From NCBI GenBank assembly GCA_026929865.2, contig CM049404.1, positions 3,102,001 through 3,166,000 of the forward strand: a DNA stretch of 64,000 bases, written 5' to 3'. The stretch comes from Hyperoplus lanceolatus. Its lineage: Eukaryota > Chordata > Actinopteri > Uranoscopiformes > Ammodytidae. The notes under the pieces were generated by a model, which searched no databases, had not been told where the DNA came from, and saw nothing but the letters and a program-made list of their open reading frames with translations. This document shows positions 1-11,116 of this stretch, piece by piece (within the stretch, counting starts at the first letter, position 1; each line of letters starts with the position of its first letter). Made by a program: the position numbers and the translations under genes.

Positions 1-634
1 ATTTCATACAAATCTTAATAAGTAGTGTTTGCAATCTCATTTTAAACTGATTTGAAAGAGATGCATACAATCTACAGAATATGCTATTTTTTCATTGTTC
101 TGAATGTTGTGTATAACTCTCTTAATGGTCTTTCTGTTGATAAATTATTATATGTATACATAGTACAAATGCTTTGCCATCTATTATGTATTAAATAATG
201 TCGCTCATAAGTAGTTAGTACTACCCATATATTTTACCATAAGCTGTCTTTAACAAGAAATGCCTTATTTAAACAATCTGATGTCCATCTGTGAAAGTCA
301 TTTTAAGTAAGTTTAAGTTCACATAAGATTGCTTATTCACCTAATGTCGTCTTCTTTAGTTCAAGAAAAATTAACTAAGTTCTGGTTGTAATTGTTCATT
401 TTACCATGCATAACCCAAATTGTCCTTTGAATTTGAATACACTGTATAACCAGTAGAATTCCCACATAGTCATGTGTTGACAATGACCTAATATCATATC
501 TTATTTCTCTCCAAATGCAATATCACTAATATGCATGAATTAATTCATACATTATATGTGTGAATTTGATAATGTTATCAACGGAAATTAAATATATCTA
601 AGATTAACCCTGTATGTTTCACTATCATTTGCAG
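1..634. other. Unassigned AT-rich sequence upstream of exon
   Basis: No coding frame, terminal repeat or tandem repeat was recognised. The segment ends in a pyrimidine-containing tract and a cag acceptor at 632-634, so it most likely belongs to the intron before the zinc-ribbon exon. Confidence 0.4.
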
Positions 635-830
635 AATGACAAAGCCTAAACAGAAGTCATGCCCCTCATGCCAGGCCCCAAATGCCCTTGGGAGGAAGAC
701 ATGTGTGAAGTGTCTCCTCTCCCTTCCCCTGAAGAAGAAGCTGCCTCACAATACCAAGATGGGCAGCTGGGCATCATCCACTAAGGCCAATAGAAATGGT
801 GCCAGGGCTGTAAATTCTGCCCAGCTGTCT
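635..830 (+). CDS. Zinc-ribbon protein gene, first coding exon
   Basis: The exon has a consensus acceptor (tttgcag ending at 634) and donor (gtgagt from 831). The ATG is at 636, leaving 65 codons in phase 0. The N-terminus is lysine-rich, then carries CPSCQ and CVKC, two CxxC pairs separated by a GRKTC segment. That is a small zinc ribbon resembling the N-terminal finger of UPF0547/C16orf87-type proteins, followed by the basic stretch LPLKKKL. The ATG is one base inside the exon, so an upstream non-coding exon is likely. Phase 0 matches the exon at 1692. The function is unknown; a nucleic-acid-binding role is only an inference from the finger and its basic tail. The gene could be a host gene or a domesticated element gene. 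Confidence 0.55.
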
Positions 831-1691
831 GTGAGTTTAAATTACTGTAATTCAACAAAGATTTTGGCCTCTGAGTCAATTACATAATATTTGTATTTGT
901 CAATTTGTCTTCCTTTTAGGCAAAGTGAAACCACCATAAATGCCGTAACAAACCATGACTTTCATCATTGATCAATATTCCTGATACACTGATCACCTGA
1001 TACCGGATCACTTAATGACATAATAGGATGCCTCTTTAAAAAACATGAGAACAACTCATTTAAAATTATCCATAATTTGTTCTAATTAAACCAAAAATTA
1101 AACAGCTGCCTTTTACAAAGTGGACAAATACCCCCACCTTTGTTCATGACTATGCCGCCACATGCAGCTTCACATATTTTTTGGTGTCCTGATCATCTGC
1201 TCAGGAAGGCATATTCGGGTTATCTTTCATCACTCTGCCTATGTGTGCGCACAAATGTGTGTATGTGGCGGGCCTGCAGGGCTGCCGGGCCGCTTACAGA
1301 CACACACACACACACTTACTGAGCGGGTCAGACAGAGTATGCAAACCATTTTTTCTCATCTCTTAATAGAATGTGTTTTCTGTGATTTGAAATTAATGAC
1401 TGCATCTCCAGAACACATTTCAATCATTTTCAAAACTTATTTAAAAAAAATAAAAAATTCCTAAACAGTTATGATTTTCTAACCGGTGACACGTGCACAC
1501 CCCTAATTTTGACAGACAGCACAAAGTTAAGCTACTAATAAGCAAAGAGTAAGTTAACATGATTTGCCAATTAAGTGAAGTAAAAGATCTTGAGCTGATT
1601 ATCCTCGTCTGTAAATGCCAATACTTGTGTTATGCTAATTTGTTAAGCAAAGGTGTAAATGCATACATTGTCTTCACTGTATTTCCTGCAG
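831..1691 (+). other. Probable intron of the zinc-ribbon gene
   Basis: The segment is bounded by gtgagt at 831 and ttcctgcag ending at 1691. It holds a short CA run near 1301-1315 and no coding frame that I can support. Frame continuity across it is phase 0 to phase 0. Confidence 0.45.
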
Positions 1692-1860
1692 GTCTTAAAA
1701 TTAAATGCCCTTGGTCGGACTCCCCTGCTCTTCCTCAGAGATCCTGGCCGGAAAGGAGCACTGGTAGGGGACATGATCCACTTCATCCCCACTGATGACC
1801 CCATAGTGAAGAGTATTCTGGACAAAATGAGCATATGCTACGAGCTCCTCATTAAAAGTC
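1692..1860 (+). CDS. Zinc-ribbon protein gene, second coding exon
   Basis: After the acceptor at 1690-1691 the frame stays open in the phase expected from the exon ending at 830. It reads VLKLNALGRTPLLFL, then a charged segment and a C-terminal helix-like stretch near SILDKMSICYELL. To my recollection, fish proteins with this kind of zinc ribbon have a downstream block beginning with a similar alpha-Leu-Gly motif, so I pair the two exons. The 3' boundary is uncertain. The frame runs on to 1925, but from about 1891 the bases are the terminal repeat of a Tc1-like element, so the natural coding end lies before that or the copy has been truncated by the element. The product was not identified. 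Confidence 0.45.
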
Positions 1861-1890
1861 AGATCATCCTTGTTAAAGATACATATATTA

Positions 1891-1945
1891 TACAGTTGAG
1901 GACAACATTATTAGCCCCCCTATGAAAATTTAATTTTTTTATTAG
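1891..1945 (+). mobile_element. Tc1/mariner terminal fragment
   Basis: The stretch starting TACAGTTGAGGACAAC followed by ATTATTAGCCCCCC matches the remembered end of a common fish Tc1-type element. Only this end is present. It abuts the zinc-ribbon exon and supplies the last codons of that open frame. Confidence 0.5.
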
Positions 1946-3290
1946 GAAGTTAGCTGCAGGCCTGCAGGGTACCAGTCAAAAGCAGTGGCTTCCGAGCCAC
2001 TGGAAAAGCACTCAGGAAACAGCGGCAGTCTGTCTCATCAATGTTCATTCACTCGGTGCATGGACATATAAAGAGATGGATTGAAACAAGGCGCTCATTC
2101 ATTCCTATGAAAGCTGCTCATTGGCGCAGGGAAGCCACAAGGAAAAATTAATGTGGAAATACCATGCGGCCCGGAAGCATGACGTAGCGGCATTATGGAC
2201 CTATCAAGAAAGAGGGCGGCAAGCGTAGCCATGACGTAGCGGACTGGTTGTGGATGTAGAATCATCCTCGTTCTGTAGCATCCGTAGCATCTAGCATTGT
2301 AAGCTAAAGGTTTAAGCAAGCACAGTTGTATTGCTTACCGACCATGGTCGTATAAGTCACTAACCCCCCGATGATTTGCTACATGTGATCGCTGTATGTG
2401 ATCTTTAAACACTCCGTTTTTGTAAAGTAATACAGTGTTGAACAAGTTCTAAACGGAGATTCCTCCAGCCATCTAAACCAAACTAGTGGGCTAGCTCTGT
2501 TTTGATAGCATGTGTTACATCTTTATAGGTCCTACAAATCCCTCGGCGACTCTAAAAACTATCAACGTCCTTCATTTTAAGTAAAGGGAAAACCTCAGAC
2601 ACAAGAAGTTAATAGAGCCGTGCACTGAGCATGGACCTATAAAGAAAGAACTGAGCCCTCTCGGAGACCGGGCCGAAAACCGAAACATTTGTTTCACTAC
2701 GACTCTGTTCAGCTGCCCACCCTTCCTCCTCCCTCGAAAACCAACTGAAAGCCGTTACAAGCCGGCTAATAAGTATGAGCCTATAATTGATATTCAGAAT
2801 GTTTTGGCGGAGACACAATCTTGTTCGCCGCTTGTATTGTGTGGATGGGGAAATCTGCCTACGGACCGCATGAAAATAAGCTCCACCCCACAGCCCCATT
2901 CATAGCATGCAGTACCAATGGATTGGCCACATGTCCATGCTGGCTGCTCGGAAAAGGCACAGTCCTGGGGGCCTGACTCGGTGGAGTTCCATGCTAACGG
3001 TCTTCTTGTGGATATACTTTGCCGACGGGCTTCCGGCTATTATCAAAAGAAAACCGAGTACTTTGTACGGTAAATATTACACTTAAAATACTTTTTAACA
3101 AGTTAAACTCCGAAAATAAAGGGCAGGAGAATCACAGCTTGACCACACTATGGCTGTATCTCGATAAACACATCGGTTCGGTCTATTTGCACTACTGTTC
3201 ATTTGCAATGAAGGAAAGTGTTTTATTCAATGCGTTTTTATTTCTGTATATTTTAATAAATAAAATGAATGTCCTTTTATGAACAAGATC
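1946..3290. other. Unassigned sequence, probably composite repeats
   Basis: The base composition is mixed and no convincing coding frame is present. Two short similar blocks (tggacctatcaagaaag near 2197 and tggacctataaagaaag near 2632) suggest repeat content. No termini were found. Confidence 0.3.
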
Positions 3291-3383
3291 TGGTCTTCAT
3301 ATCTTTTTTTCCAAATATGGGTTTTTAAAAAACGGGGGGTCGTCTTAAAATCAGGGTCGTCTTATATTCGGATCAATACGGTA
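3291..3383 (+). mobile_element. Right end of a TA-flanked DNA transposon
   Basis: The stretch contains tandem gtcgtctta motifs (ggggggtcgtcttaaaa, then gggtcgtcttatattc) and finishes at caatacgg followed by TA. This end structure, with repeated AAGACGACC units, is familiar from TA-target cut-and-paste elements. The left end was not found. Confidence 0.35.
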
Positions 3384-3477
3384 GTCATTGTTTACAACAA
3401 CATAAACACATTACCTCATCGTGATCCATACTAACTGCCGTCTCTTGTTCATTCGCTTTCTGTGAGGACACGGCATC

Positions 3478-3575
3478 TTTCAGCTCCGTGACACTGCACC
3501 AACTCATTGCAATCAGGTGTGTGTGGCCCTGACTAGTGTTAGTTGATGCAGTGTCACTAACCACTCTCACGGAGC
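3478..3575. repeat. Imperfect inverted repeat
   Basis: The left arm holds gtgacactgcaccaact and the right arm agttgatgcagtgtcac, both followed outward by matching ctccg and cggag motifs. The arms pair with one mismatch across the core and flank a short spacer. It lies at the start of the MITE fragment ending at 3757. Confidence 0.5.
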
Positions 3576-3757
3576 CGAAAAGAGTCCGGTGCCCTCACAT
3601 TTTCAACACACGGACATGCACTATTATGCTTCCTGATCATTTGACACTCACACGCCCGGCACGCGCTAGAAAACAGCTTTACGACAGCTGGCGTCGTAAA
3701 AATACTACCGCTTTTGTCCAAAGGGGCTGCCAGCGGACAAAGTTACTCGTAGTGGCT
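3569..3757 (+). mobile_element. TTAA MITE fragment, relative of 49517-49772
   Basis: From ggagccgaaaag to the end at gtagtggct, followed by TTAA (3758-3761), this matches the reverse complement of 49517-49772 over most of its length. Shared blocks include gctttacgacagctgg and cttttgtccaaagggg. The left end is replaced by unrelated sequence. Confidence 0.6.
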
Positions 3758-3858
3758 TTAAGCACAGAACACATTGAGAGAGACGGGAACACAGACACCG
3801 ACAAAACAACAGACATCCAGTTCATTTAAAGAATAAGACAGTTACGATTGTTCGGATC

Positions 3859-3990
3859 ATAGAAAGTATATTAAACTGGATGTAGCATCCGGGCTGACCT
3901 CAGTTATTCACACAGCATCCAATAATCCTGGTTTATGCTCATCGCCATCTTGTGAGATTTTTACTCCTCCTCACTGTGTTCGGAAAGCCA
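3859..3990 (-). mobile_element. hAT MITE fragment, antisense
   Basis: It starts CATAGAAAGTATATTAAAC and runs through ggatgtagcatccgggctg, the reverse complement of the right third of the 7195-7706 element. It grades into a segment resembling the complement of 7790-7815, which the pogo-like element interrupts at 3991. Confidence 0.6.
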
Positions 3991-4463
3991 TAGGGGAGAA
4001 CGGGGTAATTTGTCACATGGGTTGGATGTCACATTCGTTATATCTCGCCACCAGAGCGCGCTAGCTCTGAAATGTTGATATATAAAAGGTCCAGAATTGG
4101 GATCAGAGGTCACATAAATAGACTTCCTTGGAGTTAGACTGCTGCATTTCAGGTGAGAGGATGTTTTGTGTTTTTCATGTCAAATTCAAAATATTTTGCT
4201 TCTCAGTATTTTTCTTCTAGGCTTTTACACAATGGGTTTATAACAAAACACTTGTTACCCTCAGAAAGTGTGAAGGGTAAACTATAGTTTAGATTGTGGT
4301 TAGCAAGCTAATTAGTTGTCAGATGGTTGTTGGCCTTGATGCTAGCAAGAAATTCAAGTTGGGGTTGGTCGTCAAATTTTTTGGGGGGTTGGTTGTCACA
4401 TGTTATCTCAAGGCTGCAGCCAGAAAAGGAACCCAATAACGAAAGAAATTGTCAAGCTGTATC

Positions 4464-4601
4464 CTCACTGACACCCCAGAGAAGGAAAGAATAGAGCAGG
4501 AAAAGGCAGCTAGCAAGCAAAAGAAAAAAGGGCAACAAAATCAAAACAACCCAGTGCATCCCAAACTAGACCAGCTGCCAAGGCTACAGAACGTCATGTA
4601 G
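4464..4601 (+). pseudogene. Pogo-type transposase C-terminal remnant
   Basis: There are 45 codons and a TAG stop. The remnant begins LTDTPEKERIEQEK and is followed by Lys/Gln-rich sequence. The C-terminal TDTP motif with a basic, charged tail is what I recall from pogo/jerky-like transposases. No start or catalytic residues are present. It lies between the left terminal repeat of the 3993-6549 element and the nested TTAA element. Confidence 0.5.
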
Positions 4602-4842
4602 GCATATTTGTCAACTTGACAATGCAATTAAACATTCAAATTTGGTTCTGCCTCCTTGCCTTCTTTTTAAGATTTTTCCCATTAAGATAACATTGTGACA
4701 AACAACCCCATAGTGTGTGACAACCGACCCCTTGATGGGGTTGGTTGTCACAATGTGTCAGAGTGTCTTTGATGGTAAATTACTTCTTCATTACAATAAG
4801 TTGGAAAAAAAGAGAGACACACATTTCTAGCCAACACCTTAA

Positions 4843-6449
4843 AGAGCAACTTGCAGGTTAGAGACCCCAGTTAAACAGCATATAGGGAAAAAATTCAACT
4901 ACTCGATTTAAAAAAAAATATTTAAAAATATACATCACAGTGGCTTCTGGAGCTATTTTTGTGCGAGAATTGTTCATCCGCATCTAAAAAAAAAAGGTAC
5001 AAGGCTGTGACGTCACGGGAGGGACTGCAGTCCATTCGAACAATAGAAATGAATGCGTTTTAGTGATATTTTGGACACTTGTAAAAATATATTCATGTGG
5101 ATATGACGGGACACACACTTATAATTGTGATCCGTATATGTCTAAGAGAACAGGACAAGTCAAGGATCAGAAAATAAAACTAAATAATAACAGAAATATG
5201 GACGGGAGTGATGGCATGTTTACAGGCTGACTGTGACTTACTACTGAGCGTTAGCTAAGGATATGCTGTGTCAGACTACCACACGCCTACACTGTGATCA
5301 CGTTGTAAATGGTTGCTATTGTTTCAGCAGTAAGTGAACTAGTGTTGTGTAGGTTATCTAACACTGACAGGAGTAGCCTATTGATACCTGTTATGAAACT
5401 ATAGTCTCGGACTGATTGTAACTCCACATGCTGCTGCTCTAACGTTACCGCACGGGAGAGAGAGCGGGCGCCGGGCGGGCGAGCGAGCGAGAGAAAGAGA
5501 GCGAGTGATTTATCAGAGTTGTTCTACAATAGGAATAAAAGCATTGAGGATCAAATTAAAGTAAATACAACATACAGTGAATTGATTATGACTATGGGTT
5601 ATGACTTGTTAGCTAGTGGTTATGCTGCCAGCAATACATTATAACCACACGTTGCTTCTCTCACCATTGAAATTAGTATGCCGACTAACTTTGGAAGTTT
5701 AAAAACATTAGCAAACAAGACTTACAGATCATAGTTTCTGTGGGATGAATTTCTGACGGCTCCGTGTCCGGTCGGCCCTAGCTAGGTCCTAGGTCTGTGT
5801 CCCACCGTGTGTCCGTGACCGTCAGTCCAGCTGCGGCTCGGGACAGAGATTGTGAAGCAGCTCAGCTGATTATTAAACCACGCAGGTCAGGTGTTGTATG
5901 GGTATCCCCTCCTCAACTTCACCGTGTCGCATAATAAGCCTCCTGTCCTGTCTAAAATGATCACCGTGTGTTTCGTGAGGGAGGGAGGCGGCTGCGGCAG
6001 CGATGTAGTCCCGTCTCTTCACATCTAAACACACCCGGTGACTACAGCTAGCTAGCGCGGCTTACAGTATACTGTTACAGACACCGTGGACTACTTTTCC
6101 TAAAAGGCTGGAGTACACAATACTTCTCCATTATTTTAAAAATGCAATGTAAAACTACTAGAACAAAAAGGCACACACTAAATGACAACAGTTCAATTCA
6201 CTACTACCTACTACTGTGCATTGGTTGAGGCTGTTAAATTCGGTCAGGTTCTCACGACTCCCTCCCGTGACGTATTCGAATGCTGTGAACTTTTTAGCAG
6301 CGTAGCTCAAAAACGCCACTTTTCTCTCAGAATTTACATATTTGTGTTTTGAAAAACGTATAAAATCCTTCATAGTCTTTTTGAATGGGCATGTCCAGAG
6401 TAGGTTATGAATCAATCTCGTTTTTTTTTTAAAACCTGCAAGTTGCTCT
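4843..6449. mobile_element. TTAA-flanked DNA transposon nested in the pogo element
   Basis: The 17-bp terminal repeats AGAGCAACTTGCAGGTT (4843-4859) and its complement (6433-6449) are flanked by TTAA (4839-4842, 6450-6453). A subterminal pair, tgacgtcacgggaggga near 5017 and tccctcccgtgacgt near 6259, extends the inverted symmetry. No transposase frame was found, so it is non-autonomous. A TTAA target and an AG start fit the Kolobok superfamily; piggyBac is the alternative. Confidence 0.8.
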
Positions 6450-6551
6450 TTAAGCTTCAATTTAATGTAGGAATGGCTATTGACAGATGTTTTGGTGATG
6501 AGCAATTCTCACTAGAGTAAAACGTGTGCCTACTTACCCCGTTCTCCCCTA

Positions 6552-7194
6552 CTAGCGTCCTACATCCTACATACTCACCATCTATATACTGCATACTGTC
6601 TACTCAAAGATCGATTGTGTATGCGAGGTGTGTCGAAACGTTTTCAGTTGAAGTATACTCAAGCAATGAAGAATGTAGTCTTCTTCTTATAAGATTCAGG
6701 CAGTTTAGACGCTGTTTAGCGTATAACCGCCCTCTACAGGTTAGATATTGAACTCAATTTTTACAGTCCTGTGTTCATCATCTGTGTTTTGGACCTCTTG
6801 TTTTATAATTATGTTTTGAGGCGGAGGATCCCTCCGACGCTCTCTGTCCGGCTCATCAGACAGCACTCAGCTGTCTGTGAGTTGAGCTGGACGAGCCGCG
6901 ATGTGTGGAACAGCGATCTGTTCTGATCTCTCTCCACTATCAGACTCACAACACTCATTTCACTTAGTAACTCTAATGTTGTTAGGTATTTATCTTCATC
7001 TCTTATCTATTGTAAGAGTTTATGAATGACTGCACGTACAGTTTGTGGACCCCAAACAATGTCGTTGCCTAGCAACTTGCTCGAAAATATTTCATTTTCC
7101 TGGGCGGGTGGAATTGACCCAGTGCATTGTGGGGCAGTTGAGTAGGAAAAGTATACAATCGATTCATACCCAAAATCTTCCCGGAAGTTAGTAC
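6552..7194. other. Old repeat sequence surrounding MITE insertions
   Basis: The left part continues the pre-insertion site of the pogo element. The right part (about 7115-7194) together with 7715-7810 forms an older element whose reverse-complement copy lies at 31877-32041. No gene is recognised. Confidence 0.45.
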
Positions 7195-7706
7195 CAAGCC
7201 CCAGCCTCAGCGATTTTTACCGGCATCCAATAAGGAAGTGACCTACAACTGTAGTAACCAGAAAGTGCCACTGGGGGTGGCGCCAAGACGAGCAGTTTTT
7301 CTTTGACTCATTTGTTAGACAGGCCGTTTTCAAAGTCTTATTAAACCTATTTACAGCCTGGGCCACAACCATGTTAGTCTGTATGTTAAGGTCATATCTC
7401 CATGGCAACACTGAGGGGGGTGAATTTTTTTGGCCCACGCTAGTTTTTATTCTTTTGGAGGTTAAAATGTATTGGCGCGATCTCTTGAGTGACAGCTCTC
7501 CACCCGATGTCCCTCACTTTGCCTCGGAGGTATACGTCGGCTATCTCCCTCCCCCCAACGTGACGTCGATTCCCCTTTTCGGCAAGAGGAGTGAGGCAGA
7601 GTAAAAATCTCACAAGATGGCGACACACACAAACCAGGATTATTGGATGCCGTGTGAATAACTGAGGTCAGCCCGGATGCTACATCCATATTATTTACTA
7701 TCTATG
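7195..7706 (+). mobile_element. hAT-type MITE, complete 512-bp copy
   Basis: The element starts CAAGCCCCAGCCTCAGCG and ends tactatctatg. It is flanked by the perfect 8-bp duplication GTTAGTAC (7187-7194, 7707-7714). A related empty site at 31965-31985 has this octamer once, as GTAAGTAC in complement, confirming the insertion. An 8-bp target with CA...TG ends fits hAT. There is no coding capacity. Confidence 0.8.
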
Positions 7707-7825
7707 GTTAGTACAAATCCGGGAATTTCTCGCATACCCAAACTCGCATACCCAACCGTCACATACTCAAATTGAAGTCAAAATTAGTATGAGTAGGACG
7801 TTAGTCTGGCTGTCCGAACACAGCC

Positions 7826-7994
7826 ACAGACTAGAATGTTTTTTTGGACCAGGCTGTAAATACGTGAAAACGGCCTGTTTAACAAGTGAGTCAAAGAAAA
7901 ATTGCTCCGTCGTGGTACCACGCCCAGTGGCCACCGGAAGGTACTGCAATGTGTGTCACTTCCTTATTGGTAAAAATCGCTGAGGTTGGGGCTT
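7826..7994 (-). mobile_element. hAT MITE fragment, antisense
   Basis: The reverse complement matches the left third of 7195-7706: attggtaaaaatcgctgagg and then ttggggcttg at the outer end. Internal blocks such as ttgactcacttgttaaac are also shared. The other end is missing. Confidence 0.6.
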
Positions 7995-8941
7995 GGTTCG
8001 GATATGAACGATAACCTTTCGTGCTTTTTTTGTTGTGTAAATACCACATACATAATCATAGTATCAAGCCCGATCGCCCGTCACTTTTTATTAACACAAG
8101 ACCTCCTTGGTACTGGTAGACATTTTGGTTTAAAGAACATGAAACACATTTATACCGTAAAAATGTAGACTGTTGTATGATGCTGTGTATTTTAGAGGTA
8201 ATTGTTAAACAAACAAAAAAATCACGCCCATACCATTTCTGTATCTGTATTCGGATTTGAAGCCAGAAGTGGCCGGGACTTGTCTGATTTTTAATTTTAT
8301 TTTTTCAATTATTGTCCCTTCATTGCATCAAATTGATTTAATATTGGCATATAATTAATTATGAGATACATTTCTACCTCATACTGTACTTTTCATCCGT
8401 TTCTCTCTCTCTCTCATTATAACTGTCTGAGACCCACTAGCCCTTTGACTGGGGGATATAATGAACATTCAGAATCTGAAACAGAACAGTATTACATCAC
8501 AATAATTACATTTGTCCATTTTATTTTATCATCTCTTTCTCCCTTTTTATTTTTAACTAAACTAAGTTTTATGATCTATTGCTCTTAGATATAATCAATC
8601 TATTTTGCCCAATTTATTTCCCTCTACTCTCTCACTCACTCTGTCTCTGGGGCCCACACAATTTGCCCAGTACAAGCCCATGCCCACTAGGTACCCATGT
8701 AGCCCATTTGTAACCCATGTGGGGCCCACATGGACATGTAGGCTGGGTCTACTTTGGACCAGGAAACAGTGTTTAATGCTCTACAAGTGATCAACGCACA
8801 AAGATGATACTTTTTTCAGCAAATCTTATTTATGAACAGATTGTATTAACAAAACAGGCGAAGCGTCACATATCAAATATTTAAAGATCGATTGTGTCTA
8901 TTTAATGGCATTATACAGCAGCTGCCTGCTAGTAGAGAGAC
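7995..8941. other. Unassigned sequence with CCCA-rich motif block
   Basis: No gene was recognised. From about 8648 to 8745 the sequence is rich in recurring gcccac, cccatg and tgggccc-like motifs, including gtggggcccacatgg, which is partly self-complementary. It may be a degenerate satellite fragment. Confidence 0.25.
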
Positions 8942-9153
8942 GTGGTCCATGTTCAGAGGTTTGAAATGAATGAAAGGCAGGAAGGGCTGACGGTGACTCG
9001 GGGTGAAGAAAATTCCAGCGGAGTGGAGAGAGGTCAGCTGACAGGTGCCAACCCACAGCTTTCAGAAGTAGACCCAGAGATCGAACATAGATTTACTGAT
9101 GTAAAAATGGAAAAGACGGCCCATTTTCCCACAATGCCTTGCCAGTTTGAACC
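8942..9153 (+). CDS. Candidate exon of unknown gene
   Basis: An open frame with first ATG at 8966 reads MNERQEGLTVTRGEE and ends at QFEP. A strong donor, gtaagt, starts at 9154, right after QFE plus two bases. The sequence is charged and has no recognised domain. No partner exon was found nearby: a hAT element begins at 9279. It may be a real but orphaned exon or chance, and the call is weak. Confidence 0.2.
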
Positions 9154-9278
9154 GTAAGTCAGGGGACAATTCATTTCATACAGGAGATGTATTCTCTGCC
9201 AACTGATCTTGATGTCCCTGCATTGTTTTATGATAAAATAGTTGACAGTGAGCAGTCTGCAGGTGCATCTAAAAAATG

Positions 9279-10454
9279 CAGTGTTTTCCCCAGCGCTTTA
9301 TAGCTAAGGCGGCCGCCAAAGCAACGGCAGCCCCCCGCCTTGACTACCAACCACCCCAAAAAAAGTATTAATGTACTAGCAAGTGCGATGTGTGCTTGTG
9401 CATGGTCATAACAGCGCGAAAGGCCGCGATTTGCGGTAAAAAGCATGTCTCCAAGTGTTTCTCTATCAGCTGCTCTGTGTCTGCGGCTTTGCGCGCGACC
9501 ACCATACCGCACGCGACTACGGCATGCACGCAGGAGAGTTAAACGAGCAGAAGCAAACCGACATTTAACTGGTGGCGATAATAAACGCAGTGCGGTTCTA
9601 TGGGAATATTTAGCTGAACAGAAAGAAGTACTTTGAAAAAGCTAGAATAGTTTAGACTCCACATCACCGTGGCAACACAACCAATCTATCAGCTCAGACA
9701 GGGCAGAGAAAAGTCTGATGAATACATGAGAGTGATGGCCCAGCCAAGTCTCAGTAAGTTTACAGAAGTGCCAAACTGTTACTGTCTTTGAAATGCATTT
9801 AGTAATTTTAAGGGGAAAACACATTGTATTTATTATTTCAGCTATTGAGTTATTTTTCAAACAGCATGCTAGTGTAGGACAAGAAGATTTATTTTCTGAA
9901 TGTTCAATGCTGCTTTATTTTTATGTTTTAAATTGGGAAATACATGTTCCAAAACGACCAATAACCTCTGTATTTAAAAAGAAATCAAGCAAGTAGGCTA
10001 ATAATAACCATTAATGAATTTTAGGCTATCGCATCACAGTAGGCCACAATAATTATTGTCCACAATAATCGCACAACAGCCCCCCATCCAAAAAGGAACT
10101 TTAAAAAGTTGAATGTGCACTTTGATGTGCATACACATGTTAAGAGTATGAGGTCCATTATTTGTATTTAGTGTGTCTGTATAGTATTGCACCAAAACAG
10201 TAGAAGTTTTCTTTAATTGTGCTTTGTACTGTCTGCATGTTTGCACATCATTTGTACCTGGACATAGCAACAAAATTGCACAACTGCAAGGTCAGTGTCT
10301 GTTGTATTTTTGTATTAAAATTAACAGTTGTTTATTTCTTTACTGTGCATTGGCATCTTTGAGCAAAATACCCCCAAAATTTTCGGAGCGGCGCACCTCC
10401 CATGACCAGGGGCAGTGACCACCTTGACTAAGCCATTTTCTGGGGAAAACACTG
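9279..10454. mobile_element. hAT element, non-autonomous, 1.18 kb
   Basis: The 15-bp perfect terminal repeats CAGTGTTTTCCCCAG (9279-9293) and its complement (10440-10454) are typical of hAT ends. Subterminal similarity continues, with aaggcggccgcc on the left against the complement of gaccaccttgac on the right. The flanking octamers (aaaaaatg, aaatgtaa) do not match well, so the target duplication has decayed. No transposase was found. Confidence 0.75.
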
Positions 10455-10658
10455 AAATGTAATATCATGGAAAAAGTTAAACTTTCATAGATACATTACA
10501 CAAAAGTGTAATATGTCAGGCCTTTTTTTGGATGATTGATTAATCATGGAATAAAAAGTCCAGTATCAAAATACTAGAATATTATGTCGACCTTCTGAAA
10601 AGTATGTTTATTCTAGATTAATTTCACTTCATGTGTAATGAATCTAGAATATATTTAA

Positions 10659-10870
10659 AGGCCTACTTCACCGGTTGGAATATGAAGGTGTATTGAACTC
10701 GGAGATCCTATGAAGTATAAATGTGCAATTTTTTTTTAAATCGGATCATCCTAGCCTGAGAAAAGGCAGAAAGAGTGTTTTATGGTCTCACTGTCTAACC
10801 CTACATTTCTCTTTCTGTGATGTCACAGAAAGAGAAATGTAGGGTTAGACTGATAAGACAGTTATAAGTA
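10659..10870. mobile_element. Fragment with fold-back arm, possible TTAA element end
   Basis: It opens TTTAAAGGCCTACTTCACC, compatible with a TTAA target followed by an AG start like the other TTAA elements here. It then leads into the long palindrome at 10793-10850. No opposite terminus was found. Confidence 0.35.
10793..10850. repeat. Perfect palindrome, 28-bp arms, 2-bp centre
   Basis: The arm 10793-10820 (starting GTCTAACCCTACATTTC) is exactly complementary to 10823-10850, around the centre TG at 10821-10822. Confidence 0.95.
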
Positions 10871-11116
10871 CAAAGTGAATTTATTTGACCCACATATGCA
10901 ACGTCATCTGCCATCGATAATCAATTGTATAAATATAGCCTGCAATATGAACAGACTATCACATAAATTATTATTTTATATCAAAAAAATATTTTTAATT
11001 TATATCATTGCATTAATCTAATTATAATTAAGCTAATTATAAATGGTTCAGGTTAAATAAATAGAAAATAAGAACTATTCAACTAAATGACAATGCAGTC
11101 TTTTATGTGGTACCTT

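Larger units (their letters stand above)
3993..6549 (+). mobile_element. Pogo-like DNA transposon, 2.56 kb, degenerate
   Basis: The 16-bp terminal repeats GGGGAGAACGGGGTAA (3993-4008) and its exact complement (6534-6549) are flanked by TA on both sides (3991-3992, 6550-6551). A coding remnant at 4464-4601 reads LTDTPEKERIEQEKAASKQ and then a lysine/glutamine-rich tail to a stop. It resembles the C-terminal LTDTP motif and tail of pogo/Tigger-type transposases. No DDE core is left, because a second transposon occupies 4843-6449. Joining the sequence just outside both ends (cggaaagcca, then ctagcgtcctac) gives a close match to the complement of 7790-7815. That related uninterrupted site confirms the boundaries. 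Confidence 0.8.
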
